DNA of 64,000 nucleotides from Nodularia sphaerocarpa UHCC 0038 (GTDB lineage Bacteria > Cyanobacteriota > Cyanobacteriia > Cyanobacteriales > Nostocaceae). Under the pieces are notes generated by a model. That model did not search any database and had not been told where the DNA came from. It was given only the letters and a program-made list of their open reading frames with translations. The stretch is from positions 3,228,356-3,292,355 of the forward strand of contig NZ_CP060140.1 in NCBI RefSeq assembly GCF_022376295.1, given 5' to 3'. Position 1 is the stretch's first letter, and each line of letters begins with the position of its first letter. Shown piece after piece: positions 47,735 to 57,043 of the stretch. Both the position numbers and the translations under genes were made by a program.

Positions 47735-47794
47735 AGTCATTAGTCATTAGTCATTAGTCATTAGTCATTAGTCCATAGTTCATAGTCCATAGTC
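47735..47794. repeat. Heptamer tandem repeat at the purM 5' end
   Basis: About eight units of AGTCATT, becoming AGTCCAT/AGTTCAT, fill the space between purM and the next gene upstream. The array runs into the first possible start codon of purM, so any expansion changes its leader. Confidence 0.75.
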
Positions 47795-47803
47795 AAGGAG
47801 CGA

Positions 47804-48010
47804 CTAAAAGACTTTATCCTCAATACCACGCCACCATTCACCTAAATGCATCAAATCTTCGTGAATGTCTGCCAATTCATTGGCGTAAGTATCTTCGGAA
47901 ATACTAGCGCGGCGTTCTTGTAATTTCTTCAGTCGCAGCTGTACCAGTAGCCAAGGCTTGGTAATGCTGTTTGTTGATTCCAGGTATTGTGCTAGTTCTT
48001 GACTATCCAT
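47804..48010 (-). CDS. Small conserved cyanobacterial protein, 68 residues
   Basis: It begins MDSQELAQYLESTN (chosen start; an eight-codon extension upstream is less natural), is helical and charged, and ends GEWWRGIEDKVF. No membrane segment and no known motif. It lies between sodB and purM on the same strand. I believe homologues exist in other cyanobacteria; function unknown. Confidence 0.6.
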   Translation of the reverse strand: MDSQELAQYLESTNSITKPWLLVQLRLKKLQERRASISEDTYANELADIHEDLMHLGEWWRGIEDKVF

Positions 48011-48103
48011 ATTTTTGCAGTGCTGAGGTAGCAAAAACAGCCACGATAGTAGTCGTGACTGCTTGCAGCATTTGTCAATTAACTGATTTTTACTGCTTTA
48101 CTA

Positions 48104-48706
48104 TTAAGCTTTAGCGTAATTTTCAGCAGCAAAGTCCCAATTTACCAACTTCTCTAAAAAGTTCTTGATAAAAGCTGGACGAGCATTTCTATGGTCGATG
48201 TAGTAGGCGTGTTCCCATACATCCAAGGTTAAGAGTGCCTTTTTGCCATGAGCTAAGGGGTTCTCTGCATTTGGTGTCTTCATCACCTTCAGAGTCCCAC
48301 CATCATCAATTAACCAAGCCCAACCACTGCCAAATTGAGTTGCAGCCGCGTTAGAAAATTCTTCTTTGAATTTGTCGAAGCTACCAAAATCCTGATTAAT
48401 CTTGGCTGCTAAGTCGCCTGTTGGTGCGCCACCACCTGCGGGCTTCAAGCAATTCCAGAAAAAGCTGTGATTCCAAACTTGAGCGCCATTATTAAAGATT
48501 CCCACTTTCGAGGAGTCTTTAAAGGAAATTTGGATTACTTCTTCTAGAGACTTGTCAGCAAGTTCTGTTCCGTCAGTGAGCTTGTTTAAGTTGGTCACAT
48601 AGGCTGCATGATGTTTGCCATAGTGATACTCGAAGGTTTCGCCTTTCATGCCATACGCTTCTAGAGCGTTAAAGTCGAATGGTAAGGGGGGCTGTGTAAA
48701 TGCCAT
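48104..48706 (-). CDS. sodB: Iron superoxide dismutase
   Basis: Cytoplasmic Fe-SOD of 200 residues: no signal peptide and no membrane anchor. The metal ligands are His in HYGKHHAAY, His in QVWNHSFFW, Asp in DVWEHAYYID, and the His of the same segment. The Gln before VWNH, plus the AQVWNH context, indicates the iron rather than the manganese type. It starts MAFTQPPLPFDFNALE, as usual for cyanobacterial SodB. A monocistronic minus-strand gene with about 250 bp upstream. Confidence 0.92.
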   Translation of the reverse strand: MAFTQPPLPFDFNALEAYGMKGETFEYHYGKHHAAYVTNLNKLTDGTELADKSLEEVIQISFKDSSKVGIFNNGAQVWNHSFFWNCLKPAGGGAPTGDLAAKINQDFGSFDKFKEEFSNAAATQFGSGWAWLIDDGGTLKVMKTPNAENPLAHGKKALLTLDVWEHAYYIDHRNARPAFIKNFLEKLVNWDFAAENYAKA

Positions 48707-48954
48707 TTTATGAAATCCTCTCTTTAGTGTTTTCCCGTTTCAAGCTGTTGTAGCAACTTAGGAAACGACAGGTTTTATGGTTATGCGTCGTATATCCAAG
48801 TATTAAAGGATATAAAACTTAACATAGATATTCTACTACCAAAGGGAGGATTCCCACAAAATACTGTTGTATTTAAGCCAAATTCCTATAATGGTGAGTT
48901 ATAACTGCTCACCATTATTTTTAACGAAGAAATAATATTAAATCACGGTGACTA

Positions 48955-50577
48955 TCACTCAGACAAGCGTTGTTGGTAGTAATTAACGATTTGTGCGGTG
49001 ACTTCAGATACGTTAAGACCATCTGACTGTATTTCAACTGCATCTGCTGCTTTTTGTAAAGGGGAAACTTTACGAGTGCTGTCTTTCCAGTCACGTTCGG
49101 CGATATCCTGTTTGAGCTGCTCTAAATTTACTTCGGGTTGACCTTGTTCTTTAAAGTCTTGCTGACGACGATGGGCGCGTTCATTGACTGAGGCGGTTAA
49201 GAATATTTTAACTTCGGCATCGGGGAATACATGAGTCCCAATGTCTCGACCTTCTGCGACTAAACCACCTTTTTTACCCCAGCTTTGCTGTTTTTTGACG
49301 AGTGCTTGACGCACAGCGCTTTGTGCAGCTATTGCTGATACTTGAGATGTCACCTCAATTGTGCGAATTGCCTGAGTGACATCAGTACCATTAATCCAAA
49401 CCCTGACAGGAGATTGTAGATCATGGCTGGGGGTAAGTTCAATGTTACACTGACTGACTAATTCGGCGATAGCTTCGCTCGCCGCAGGCATCGCACATTC
49501 ATCATCAATGGCAATACCTTTTTGTAGCACCAGCCAAGTCACAGCGCGGTACATAGCGCCTGTATCTAGATAAACTAGATCCAGCTTAGTTGCTACTTGA
49601 CGAGCCACTGTGGATTTACCAGCCCCTGCTGGTCCATCGATGGCGATGATGGGTTGACGATCGCTCAAAATGATATTATCAATTAAACGTGTCGAACCAA
49701 GACGAGCTGCGATCGCCAGCATTCCTTCCTCCTCAACTGTTTCTAAAGACATTAACGTAGTCGGTTCCACCAATTCAATATATTCCACAATTAGATTACT
49801 CACCTTTGCCAATTCTCGCTGTACCACAGTTATCAGCTCGTTGCTGTCACGCACACCAGCCTTGAAGGCAGCTAAACTGGCCCTTAAACCCCGATATAAA
49901 ACTGCTGCTTGCTCTTTTTCTTGTGTAGTCAAATATTGGTTACGAGAACTTAAAGCCAGACCCGACACTTCCCGCACCGTAGGACAAGCAACAACCTCTA
50001 CTGGCAAATTCAAATCAGCCACCAGCTGTCTAATAATAGCCAGTTGCTGACCATCTTTTTGTCCAAAGTAGGCTCGCTCAGGTTGTACCAAATTCAAAAG
50101 TTTGGTAACAATCGTCGCCACACCTTGAAAGTGACCCTGCCGAGAACGTCCACACAAACCTAACATCATAGCAGATGGAGGCGTTACTTGTGTAACTTGA
50201 GATTCTTGGAGACTTTTCTGAGAAACACCCATTTCATTCGGAGTGGGTGCAAAAATCGCATCTACTCCTGCTTGCTTACAGAGTTGTTGGTCTAACTCTA
50301 AAGTCCGGGGATAACGTTCATAATCCTCATCAGGAGCAAATTGCAGGGGATTGACAAAAATACTGACAATCACCGTAGAATTTTCTTGCCTGGCTCTTTT
50401 AATCAAGCTCAAATGACCTTGATGTAATCCTCCCATCGTTGGCACCAAACCGACAGCCGTTTGGTACCAGCTAGTTATTTCATCTAGTCCCAAATCTTCT
50501 GGAACCATTAGCTGATTTTTTGAACAGCGTTGAGTTAAATAGCAGCGTAAAGCTGCGACTGTTGTCAGCAGGCGCAC
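48955..50577 (-). CDS. panC-cmk: Bifunctional pantoate-beta-alanine ligase / cytidylate kinase
   Basis: N-terminal PanC (about 1-290): GLVPTMGGLHQGHLSLI with the HIGH-like motif, VSIFVNPLQF, YFGQKDGQQ and SSRNQYL. C-terminal Cmk (about 310-540): P-loop GPAGAGKST, then DTGAMYRAVTW, EGRDIGTHVFPDA and DSTRKVSPL. The fusion, 540 residues, is characteristic of cyanobacteria. It makes pantothenate, and CDP from CMP. Both halves look complete, including all visible active-site motifs. Confidence 0.92.
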   Translation of the reverse strand: MRLLTTVAALRCYLTQRCSKNQLMVPEDLGLDEITSWYQTAVGLVPTMGGLHQGHLSLIKRARQENSTVIVSIFVNPLQFAPDEDYERYPRTLELDQQLCKQAGVDAIFAPTPNEMGVSQKSLQESQVTQVTPPSAMMLGLCGRSRQGHFQGVATIVTKLLNLVQPERAYFGQKDGQQLAIIRQLVADLNLPVEVVACPTVREVSGLALSSRNQYLTTQEKEQAAVLYRGLRASLAAFKAGVRDSNELITVVQRELAKVSNLIVEYIELVEPTTLMSLETVEEEGMLAIAARLGSTRLIDNIILSDRQPIIAIDGPAGAGKSTVARQVATKLDLVYLDTGAMYRAVTWLVLQKGIAIDDECAMPAASEAIAELVSQCNIELTPSHDLQSPVRVWINGTDVTQAIRTIEVTSQVSAIAAQSAVRQALVKKQQSWGKKGGLVAEGRDIGTHVFPDAEVKIFLTASVNERAHRRQQDFKEQGQPEVNLEQLKQDIAERDWKDSTRKVSPLQKAADAVEIQSDGLNVSEVTAQIVNYYQQRLSE

Positions 50578-50736
50578 AAAATTCCCCTAGTTCTTTTTAA
50601 GCCTCTCCCCCGTTAGTTTATATCTGAATTAGGGGGAAGGGTTATGGAACTAGGGGAATTAGTCTGTGGGGAGTGGGGAGTGGGGACGAAGCATTGGTGA
50701 AGAATTGCCTTGTCCCCTTTGTCCTATCCTGAAGAA

Positions 50737-51867
50737 TTATTTCCCCAAAACTTCAATTTTCACTGGTGCAACACCACTATTGATCATTCCTATAGCTCTA
50801 GCAGCAGCAGTAGAGACATCGATGACTCTACCCCGAATGAATGGGCCACGGTCATTGATTCGCACCACGACGGAACGACCATTGCGGGTGTTGGTGACAC
50901 GGACTCGCGTACCAAAAGGTAAAGTCCGATGGGCAGCAGTCATACCTTCTGGATTAAATCTCTCGCCAGTTGCGGTCGGTCGGCCTGCGAAACCGCGACC
51001 GTAAAAGGAAGCTAGTCCTCGGAAACTGAATCGTATATTGCCGGCGATTTGCTGTCCTATTGGTGGCAGAGAAAGTCTGGCGCGTTCTGGTAGACCAGCA
51101 ATTTCATTGATGGGAGATGCATCACCAATCAGTCTCCGTAAGCGATTGGTTGCTTGCAATGCATCTTCTGCCAGATTATCGGTAGTACCTGCTAGGATGG
51201 TTTTTGCATTGATTTCTACCAATTCTTGGTTATTAATTTTGATTGTATAGCGATCTGACAAGTCAGCGCTGGCGCGATCGCTTGGCTGTTGTTGGACAGA
51301 GGCTTTTTTGCTCTGGGCTTGATTGGCTGTAGATTTGTCCTCACCCTTCCAACTGACGGTAATCTTTTGAGCGTCCTCATTGTTGCGGACTAGCTGTTGA
51401 ATACTAGCTGCGATTAAACCAGCTCGATGAACCGGATCATCATGAAGCGATTTCTTTTGGTTTCTCCCATTCGTCAAATTCCTGAGACTGGATAACTTGG
51501 CTGAATTACCCGCCATCAGGCTATACGACTGTTTTCCCTGAGTATCTCCAATTACACCAACTTTCCTATCAACACTCGCCACTGGCTGAGAACTCAAAAA
51601 GGTGAGAACTGGAATATTTTTGATAAACAGGGTTGCCGCCTTACGACCTCCAAGGTTGTGAGAATGAATGTTTGTGATCACAGCATCCGAGGTAAGTTTC
51701 CCTGCTGAGGTTTGAAACTCTCCGACTTTAACGGCATCACTAACTGGTGATTTTTGAGAAACTGGAGTAGTTTTCTTGGCCGTAGTAGTTTGAGCGTGAC
51801 CGGCTAAGGGCGTACCCAGAGCAGTCAGAAACAGGGCGACAATAGTCCACAAATATCTTTGATTCAT
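50737..51867 (-). CDS. rlpA: RlpA-like septal-ring lytic transglycosylase / DPBB protein
   Basis: Signal peptide (residues 1-25, MNQRYLWTIVALFL to GHAQ), a long basic and Ser/Gln-rich middle part, and a C-terminal double-psi beta-barrel. The barrel has GLASFYGRGFAGRPTATGE in part, MTAAHRTLPFGTRVRVTN in part, and RINDRGPF with the family Asp. There is no SPOR domain and no lipobox. It probably acts in the periplasm on peptidoglycan. About 800 bp of non-coding DNA precedes it. Confidence 0.85.
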   Translation of the reverse strand: MNQRYLWTIVALFLTALGTPLAGHAQTTTAKKTTPVSQKSPVSDAVKVGEFQTSAGKLTSDAVITNIHSHNLGGRKAATLFIKNIPVLTFLSSQPVASVDRKVGVIGDTQGKQSYSLMAGNSAKLSSLRNLTNGRNQKKSLHDDPVHRAGLIAASIQQLVRNNEDAQKITVSWKGEDKSTANQAQSKKASVQQQPSDRASADLSDRYTIKINNQELVEINAKTILAGTTDNLAEDALQATNRLRRLIGDASPINEIAGLPERARLSLPPIGQQIAGNIRFSFRGLASFYGRGFAGRPTATGERFNPEGMTAAHRTLPFGTRVRVTNTRNGRSVVVRINDRGPFIRGRVIDVSTAAARAIGMINSGVAPVKIEVLGK

Positions 51868-52665
51868 GCGTCCGATTTTTAAAGCGACTCTAGAACAGAA
51901 GTTTCTAAGTTCGTGGGATTTAGTGCCACTGAAAGTGACATATTCCTAATAACTCGAACTTGTTGTACTCTCACTTTTTGTTTATTAACTGCAACACATT
52001 AACATGAACCTTTGAGGTTGGGGATCAGGGATTTAGCGTAGATATGCATCAGTTCATTCAATTTTAATTTCCATTTCCAGGGCAGAACCGTTCGCGAATG
52101 CGGTTTTCGACTATGTAACGTTTTTTTTAAGTAAGAAAATTTTTAAGGCGAAAATTTAATATTTTGCGGATTTGTAATTGGCTGTAAGACTTCAGAATTT
52201 AAAATGTATCTTAAATTACATATAATCTTAATAAATGATGTAGTTAAAAATTAGATATATCTAAGGTAAAACTCTCTAAAAGTGTTTGCTTCTATTTAGG
52301 GAATTAATTTCTGATATCCTCCTAAAATTCATCTGTATCACGACTTACAAAAATTATTTATTTTAAAGAAGCTAGCAGCTATCCTCTAGCAGCAAGTTCA
52401 TGGATTAATTTATTTTTAAGTAATTATATGTAATAATCTAAATATTTTAGTATTTAAATTATCTACATGACTAACTATATATACAGTTAAAATTTAGCTA
52501 ATTTGGTAACAAAAAATTTTTGACTTCCAAATTAAAATCAATTATCAGACAATTAAAAAAGCAGACCTGGCATGAGTAGACAAAAAACTATGTAGCAAAA
52601 AGTACAGAGATTTTCCCTTGCCATATTGACTAAAATATGATTTTTCAGAGTAACCTATCAGCCTC
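51868..52665. other. Long AT-rich intergenic region between divergent rlpA and glsA
   Basis: About 800 bp with no supported gene. It has a short hairpin AACCG...CGGTT near 52087-52110, long A/T runs, and a GTA-N8-TAC palindrome near the right end. No riboswitch or known RNA motif was recognised. Confidence 0.45.
52592..52605 (+). promoter_or_regulatory. Possible NtcA-binding site upstream of glsA
   Basis: GTA-GCAAAAAG-TAC exactly fits the GTA-N8-TAC consensus of the nitrogen regulator NtcA. It lies 60 bp before the glsA start. A -10-like TAAAAT begins at 52631, 25 bases after the site; the usual spacing is about 22. Confidence 0.45.
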
Positions 52666-53646
52666 ATGGCAAATCAAGCAAATTCAGAAGATTTAGAAAA
52701 GGTCTCAGCGCCATTTTTAGCTGTTCTCAACGACTTATATTGCAAATACAAGTCACAAACAGAGGGGACACTAGCAAACTATATTCCAGAACTAGCGAAG
52801 GTCAATCCAGAATTATTCAGCATTTGTATTGTGACGGTAGATGGACAAACTTACCAAGTGGGGGATTATCAACAACAATTTACTATCCAGTCGATTTCTA
52901 AGGTGTTTGCTTACGGACTGGCTTTAGAAGATCATGGACGAGATTATGTATTAACCAGAGTTGGGGTTGAACCAACAGGAGACGCGTTTAACGCCATTAT
53001 TCTTGATGAACAATCGAAGCGCCCTTACAATCCTATGGTAAATGCAGGTGCGATCGCTACTACCAGTTTAATCAAAGGATCTGGTGCAACCGAACGCTTA
53101 AACAGGGTGCTGGATATGTTTCGCAAATACACCGGACATGATGCACTGGTGGACATCTCCGTTTTTACCTCGGAACGCAGTACAGGACATCGCAACCGCG
53201 CCATAGCACACCTGATGCTCAATTTTGGCATGATTGACCAAAATATTGAAGAAACCCTGGATCTTTACTTTCAGCAGTGTGCTGTGATGGTGAATTGCCA
53301 AGATTTAGCAGTGATGGCGGCTACCCTTGCTAACAAAGGTATTAACCCACTTACAGGTGAACAAGCGGTAGATAGTCGTTACATCAAAGATATTCTCAGC
53401 GTCATGAACACCTGTGGGATGTATAACTTTGCTGGCGAGTGGGCTTACAATGTTGGTATTCCGGCTAAAAGTGGTGTTTGTGGTGGGATTATGGCAGTTG
53501 TACCGCACAAAATGGGTATTGGAGTTTTTTCGCCACTGTTAGATGTGCGTGGTAATAGTGTGCGGGGAGTCAAGGTGTGTGAGGAACTTTCCCGGCGCTT
53601 AGGGTTACATTTATTTGAATGTTCTGGAGACGGTTTAAAATTCTAA
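52666..53646 (+). CDS. glsA: Glutaminase A
   Basis: Hydrolyses glutamine to glutamate and ammonia. Serine-dependent beta-lactamase-like fold with SISK (Ser-x-x-Lys), the segment NPMVNAGAIATTSL, and SGVCGGIMAVVPHKMGIGVFSP in part. The 326 residues are a little longer than the about 308-residue bacterial GlsA, because of the N-terminal extension. A possible NtcA box lies upstream, which would fit nitrogen control. A hairpin follows at 53663-53680. Confidence 0.9.
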   Translation: MANQANSEDLEKVSAPFLAVLNDLYCKYKSQTEGTLANYIPELAKVNPELFSICIVTVDGQTYQVGDYQQQFTIQSISKVFAYGLALEDHGRDYVLTRVGVEPTGDAFNAIILDEQSKRPYNPMVNAGAIATTSLIKGSGATERLNRVLDMFRKYTGHDALVDISVFTSERSTGHRNRAIAHLMLNFGMIDQNIEETLDLYFQQCAVMVNCQDLAVMAATLANKGINPLTGEQAVDSRYIKDILSVMNTCGMYNFAGEWAYNVGIPAKSGVCGGIMAVVPHKMGIGVFSPLLDVRGNSVRGVKVCEELSRRLGLHLFECSGDGLKF

Positions 53647-53662
53647 CTAACTTCGCGCAATT

Positions 53663-53680
53663 CCCCATCCGCCTATGGGG
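53663..53680 (+). terminator. Hairpin after glsA
   Basis: CCCCAT, six-base loop, ATGGGG, 17 bp after the stop; G-rich DNA follows rather than a T-run, so termination strength is doubtful. Confidence 0.35.
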
Positions 53681-53803
53681 TGGGGAGGTTGTCAAATCAC
53701 TGCAAATACCAAAACTTTTTCTCTGTGTAAACTGACTCTAGCAGGATTGCTGGCGCAACAGTTTGTTAATAATCAGTGGGAAAATGTCTCGATTTTTTTT
53801 TAT

Positions 53804-53820
53804 TCGACTTGACAAGTCGA
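53804..53820. promoter_or_regulatory. 17-bp inverted repeat, possible operator
   Basis: TCGACTTG-A-CAAGTCGA, a perfect 8-bp inverted repeat, lies 62 bp before the next gene and just after an eight-T run. Because of that T-run it could also be a terminator for a minus-strand transcript. Confidence 0.4.
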
Positions 53821-53881
53821 TGTATTACCTGGATTTATTAGTTAAAATAGTAATTTGAAGAACTAGGTTATTATTTGGAAA

Positions 53882-54346
53882 GTGCGAAAACAGATACTTT
53901 ACATATTATTCTTACTTAGCTTATTTAGCGTTCTGGGATTTTCAGAAATTTCTACTTACATCTCTGAAAAACGTCCTATAGTTAGCTGTCAGCAATGGGG
54001 ATTTAATCGGACACAAGGTGAAAAATACTACGCACATCCTGATAAGTTAGTAGTTGAACCTTGGCGTGGACAACATAATGTTTACGCTATATTTGTCATT
54101 CCTACTGGATACAAAAGTGATGGTTTATTTACAGTCTCAATACCTGGAAGTCAAACTTATTGCGGACGATTTCAGAATATTGGCAAGGTTTTATCTGGAG
54201 TTGATCAGCCAAGGTCTTATACCAAGATTAGGGGATTTTTAAACACTCGCATTGCTGTGAAGTTAATTGCTCAAGGTAAGTTAAGTGAGTTAAAGGAACC
54301 AGATAATTGGAGGTTAGGTTACTTTAAGCGTTACCAGCGAAGTTAA
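53882..54346 (+). CDS. Hypothetical exported or membrane-anchored protein, 154 residues
   Basis: The GTG start yields an N-terminal basic residue pair and a hydrophobic helix (about residues 4-20, ILYILFLLSLFSVLGFS), i.e. a signal peptide or anchor. Two Cys (SCQQWGF, YCGRF) could form a disulfide in the exported part. It has no family signature I recognise. The C-terminus is basic (YFKRYQRS). It lies alone between glsA and a convergent amidohydrolase gene. Confidence 0.55.
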   Translation: MRKQILYILFLLSLFSVLGFSEISTYISEKRPIVSCQQWGFNRTQGEKYYAHPDKLVVEPWRGQHNVYAIFVIPTGYKSDGLFTVSIPGSQTYCGRFQNIGKVLSGVDQPRSYTKIRGFLNTRIAVKLIAQGKLSELKEPDNWRLGYFKRYQRS

Positions 54347-54348
54347 TA

Positions 54349-54396
54349 TTTTAACGCAAAGAAGCGCGGAGGTTAGCGCGGAGGTACGCAAAGAAG
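54349..54396. repeat. Dispersed repeat (GCGCGGAGG family)
   Basis: ACGCAAAGAAGCGCGGAGG followed by a near copy, AGCGCGGAGGTACGCAAAG. The reverse-complement type occurs at 37811-37857. It lies between convergent genes. Confidence 0.5.
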
Positions 54397-54409
54397 GTTT
54401 TTCTGATGT

Positions 54410-55807
54410 TCATAAATCCATGATTTGGCGATAATGAGTTTCTATTTGGGCGACGCTGGGAGATTTGCGTTTTGTTTCCCATTGACTGCGGTTAAATAAT
54501 TCTTGTCGTAATTTATCTATGTTAATGGTATTAACATGATGATTGCTAACAATTTGCTTCCCGTTTACCCAAGCGCTATGGACAACGTTTGTGGGACGAC
54601 CTAATATTAATAAGCCTATGGGATCTGTGCGGGGAAGTAATGATAAACTGGTGAGGTCGTAAAGTACTAAGTCGGCTTGTTTACCTAGGCTGAGGGAACC
54701 GATTTTTTCAGCTACGTTTAGTCCTTTGGCTCCTCCTAATGATGCCATTTCTACGGATTTTTTCGGTGTGATCCAGTTTTGATAATCTAAGTCTGTAATG
54801 TTGTGTAAAATAGAACCGATTTTGATCGCTTCTAGCAAATCTTGGGAGTCGTTACTGGAAGCGCCATCACAGCCAAAGGATACGTTTACGCCTGCTTGGA
54901 GATATTTTAAAATTGGGGCGATACCACTGCCTAGACGGAGGTTACTCAAGGGGTTATGGACAACTGTTGATTGGGTTTGGGCGAGGATTTTAATATCAGT
55001 ATCATTTAACCAGATACAATGAGCTAAGGATGTGCGATCGCCTAAATATCCAATACGTTGCAGATGTTCAACAGCAGTACATCCGTATTTTTCTTGGGCG
55101 AGTTTTTCTTGGGCTTTGGTTTCTAATAAATGGGAGTGACGACAAAGATTATAGCGATCGCTTAATTCAATACATCCTGTAAATAAAGCATCACTACACA
55201 ATTGTATTCCTGTGGGTGCAACTAAAATATTCACCCCCTCATCTGGACGATGAAATTGTTTCACCGCTTCTTCTATAATTTGTAGTGTCGCTGCTGTGGA
55301 GCGAAAATAAGGATCATGGTTCTGCACTGATTTCCCTGACGGTATCCCAGCGCTGAGGGATTCATCTTGAATTAGCGGCGCAATAAAAGCACGAATCCCC
55401 ACTTCTCGATAAGCACGCACAGCAGCAGCGATGGTTTCTAATTCTAGCCCAGGAGTTAAGACCAAATGATCTACTACACTGGTTCCACCAGAAAGTAAAG
55501 TTTCGACAGCTGTTCCCAAAGCACTCAGATAAACTTTTTCTAAATCCAGGGGCGCAAAGTCATATAATTCGGCTAGCCATAATTCTAAAGGAAAAATTGA
55601 CATAATTCCCCGTTGCCACATTTCTGAGGAATGGGTGTGGGCGTTAACGAAACCAGGTAGTAATAGTTTATTGCTACCATCAAAAGTAGTACCGATGACA
55701 TCTAAATTGGGTGCGATCGCCGCTATTTTATCATTTACAACCTGTACATCTACGGTGAGATAAGCATCATCGATAGAAATTAAAACGTTTTGGATCGTAA
55801 AATTCAC
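54410..55807 (-). CDS. TRZ/ATZ-type amidohydrolase (methylthioadenosine/SAH deaminase-like)
   Basis: Metal-dependent hydrolase of the cytosine deaminase/TRZ-ATZ class. The metal ligands are HTH in VNAHTHSSEM, His in RHSHLLET, His in TSLAHCIW and Asp in SFGCDGASSN. A C-terminal composite domain (GKQADLVLYDL) closes the fold. The substrate is likely a deaminable purine-like compound, but it cannot be fixed by sequence. The chosen start is a GTG with GAGG just upstream, four codons inside a longer TTG-initiated frame. It is the last chromosomal gene before the island. Confidence 0.83.
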   Translation of the reverse strand: MNFTIQNVLISIDDAYLTVDVQVVNDKIAAIAPNLDVIGTTFDGSNKLLLPGFVNAHTHSSEMWQRGIMSIFPLELWLAELYDFAPLDLEKVYLSALGTAVETLLSGGTSVVDHLVLTPGLELETIAAAVRAYREVGIRAFIAPLIQDESLSAGIPSGKSVQNHDPYFRSTAATLQIIEEAVKQFHRPDEGVNILVAPTGIQLCSDALFTGCIELSDRYNLCRHSHLLETKAQEKLAQEKYGCTAVEHLQRIGYLGDRTSLAHCIWLNDTDIKILAQTQSTVVHNPLSNLRLGSGIAPILKYLQAGVNVSFGCDGASSNDSQDLLEAIKIGSILHNITDLDYQNWITPKKSVEMASLGGAKGLNVAEKIGSLSLGKQADLVLYDLTSLSLLPRTDPIGLLILGRPTNVVHSAWVNGKQIVSNHHVNTINIDKLRQELFNRSQWETKRKSPSVAQIETHYRQIMDL

Positions 55808-55864
55808 AACTAACCTCAAATAGAGTAATACAGCTATTCTATGAGTAGCACTTGAGAAGAGAAA

Positions 55865-57043
55865 TTAAAAATCGGGACACTCCGCATCAACTACATTGGG
55901 GTGGCAGTAGTATTTGATTACCGTCGCCACCTCGTCCCCAATCCACAAGGCGACTTTTTCCACGGTCACGCCATTAGCGATCGCCCAAGTGGCAAAGGTG
56001 TGTCTGGTTGCATAAGGCTTGAGATAGTAAGGAATCTGCCGAGACTCTGCTAAACCCCTAGTAACGCCCGTATGGTGGTATAACTGCCCATTGTTAACGG
56101 AGACTGATTGATTCCAGATGTTATTCAGGATAGCCCCGGTCATTCGCCTATCAAATTTGCTCCTAAACACCAACTCGCTAGGATGAGCATTGTCTGGTCT
56201 AATTTCTAAAAGCAGCTTTTGGAGCCTCGAATTTTTCCCGGCTGGGAAAATTCTTCTCTTCCCATTCTTGGTTCCCTTGAGTATGCCGTAGAGGTTCCTG
56301 GATTTAGTGATGGAGATACGGCAACAGTCAGGGCTGATATCTCCCCAAGTCAGTGCGAATGCTTCCCCCGGACGACAACCGGAGAAAAATAAGAATTTAA
56401 TTAAAGGAGCGTCGTGAGCATGGCGCTCATGCCGTTCAAAAGCATTGATGATGATATCTCGCTGCTCTAGGGTGAACGCGAGGTAACTGTCCTCGTCGGT
56501 TGATTTACGTCGCGGCTTAGGAACCTGTAATTTATCAAAGGGATTGTCAGCAATCATCCCGGAATCTTTAGCCCATTGACAGCACTGGCTAAGTTTCGTC
56601 AGTAGATGATATGCCATGAACTGAGTTGTGTTTTTTGTCAGCCAATCCCTAATGTCTGATGCCTGGCTTAAATCCTGCGTTGGAAACCGCTTGATGTACC
56701 TCGCTACAGATGCATAACTGTTTCGGATTGTCGTTGCCTCAATTAACGTTGCCTTAAATTCTGTAAACAGTTCCCACAGTTCGTTCATTGGTTTAGTCTT
56801 GGTTTGCTGGGGGCTTGGGGCTAATTTGCGGGAACCAAATCTGTATCTTTCTAACGTGGAATCAAATTGTCCTAAGCCGATATCTGTTTCAATTGCATCT
56901 CGGCGCGATTGAACAATAGTTCTATTCTTCTTACTATCTTTCAGCCCGGTGCTGAGGTAGAACTGAGAAGAAAAACCGCGAACTCGGAAGCGAATTGATA
57001 GCTTCTTAGTTCGCGGATCTACATTAATCCATTTATCAGTCAT
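55865..57043 (-). CDS. Tyrosine-type site-specific integrase
   Basis: 392 residues. An N-terminal arm-binding-type domain is followed by a core-binding SAM-like domain (about 85-190) and a catalytic domain. Visible catalytic residues: Arg in SGCRPGEAFALTW, Lys in LKGTKNGKRR, Arg-His in YATRHTFATW and Tyr in VIKYYCHPN. The usual first His before RHT is Tyr here and the second His position reads Asp (WIGDEV), variants I recall in cyanobacterial element integrases. It would integrate or excise the island. The gene overlaps the 118-residue ORF upstream by 8 bases, placing it at the end of a small-gene operon. Confidence 0.88.
   Translation of the reverse strand: MTDKWINVDPRTKKLSIRFRVRGFSSQFYLSTGLKDSKKNRTIVQSRRDAIETDIGLGQFDSTLERYRFGSRKLAPSPQQTKTKPMNELWELFTEFKATLIEATTIRNSYASVARYIKRFPTQDLSQASDIRDWLTKNTTQFMAYHLLTKLSQCCQWAKDSGMIADNPFDKLQVPKPRRKSTDEDSYLAFTLEQRDIIINAFERHERHAHDAPLIKFLFFSGCRPGEAFALTWGDISPDCCRISITKSRNLYGILKGTKNGKRRIFPAGKNSRLQKLLLEIRPDNAHPSELVFRSKFDRRMTGAILNNIWNQSVSVNNGQLYHHTGVTRGLAESRQIPYYLKPYATRHTFATWAIANGVTVEKVALWIGDEVATVIKYYCHPNVVDAECPDF

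Noticed and set aside
55865..57043. Loss of integrase catalytic residues as evidence of an inactive enzyme
   Set aside because: Tyr before RHT and Asp after WIG differ from XerCD, but I recall similar variants in related cyanobacterial integrases, and Arg, Lys, Arg-His and Tyr are intact.
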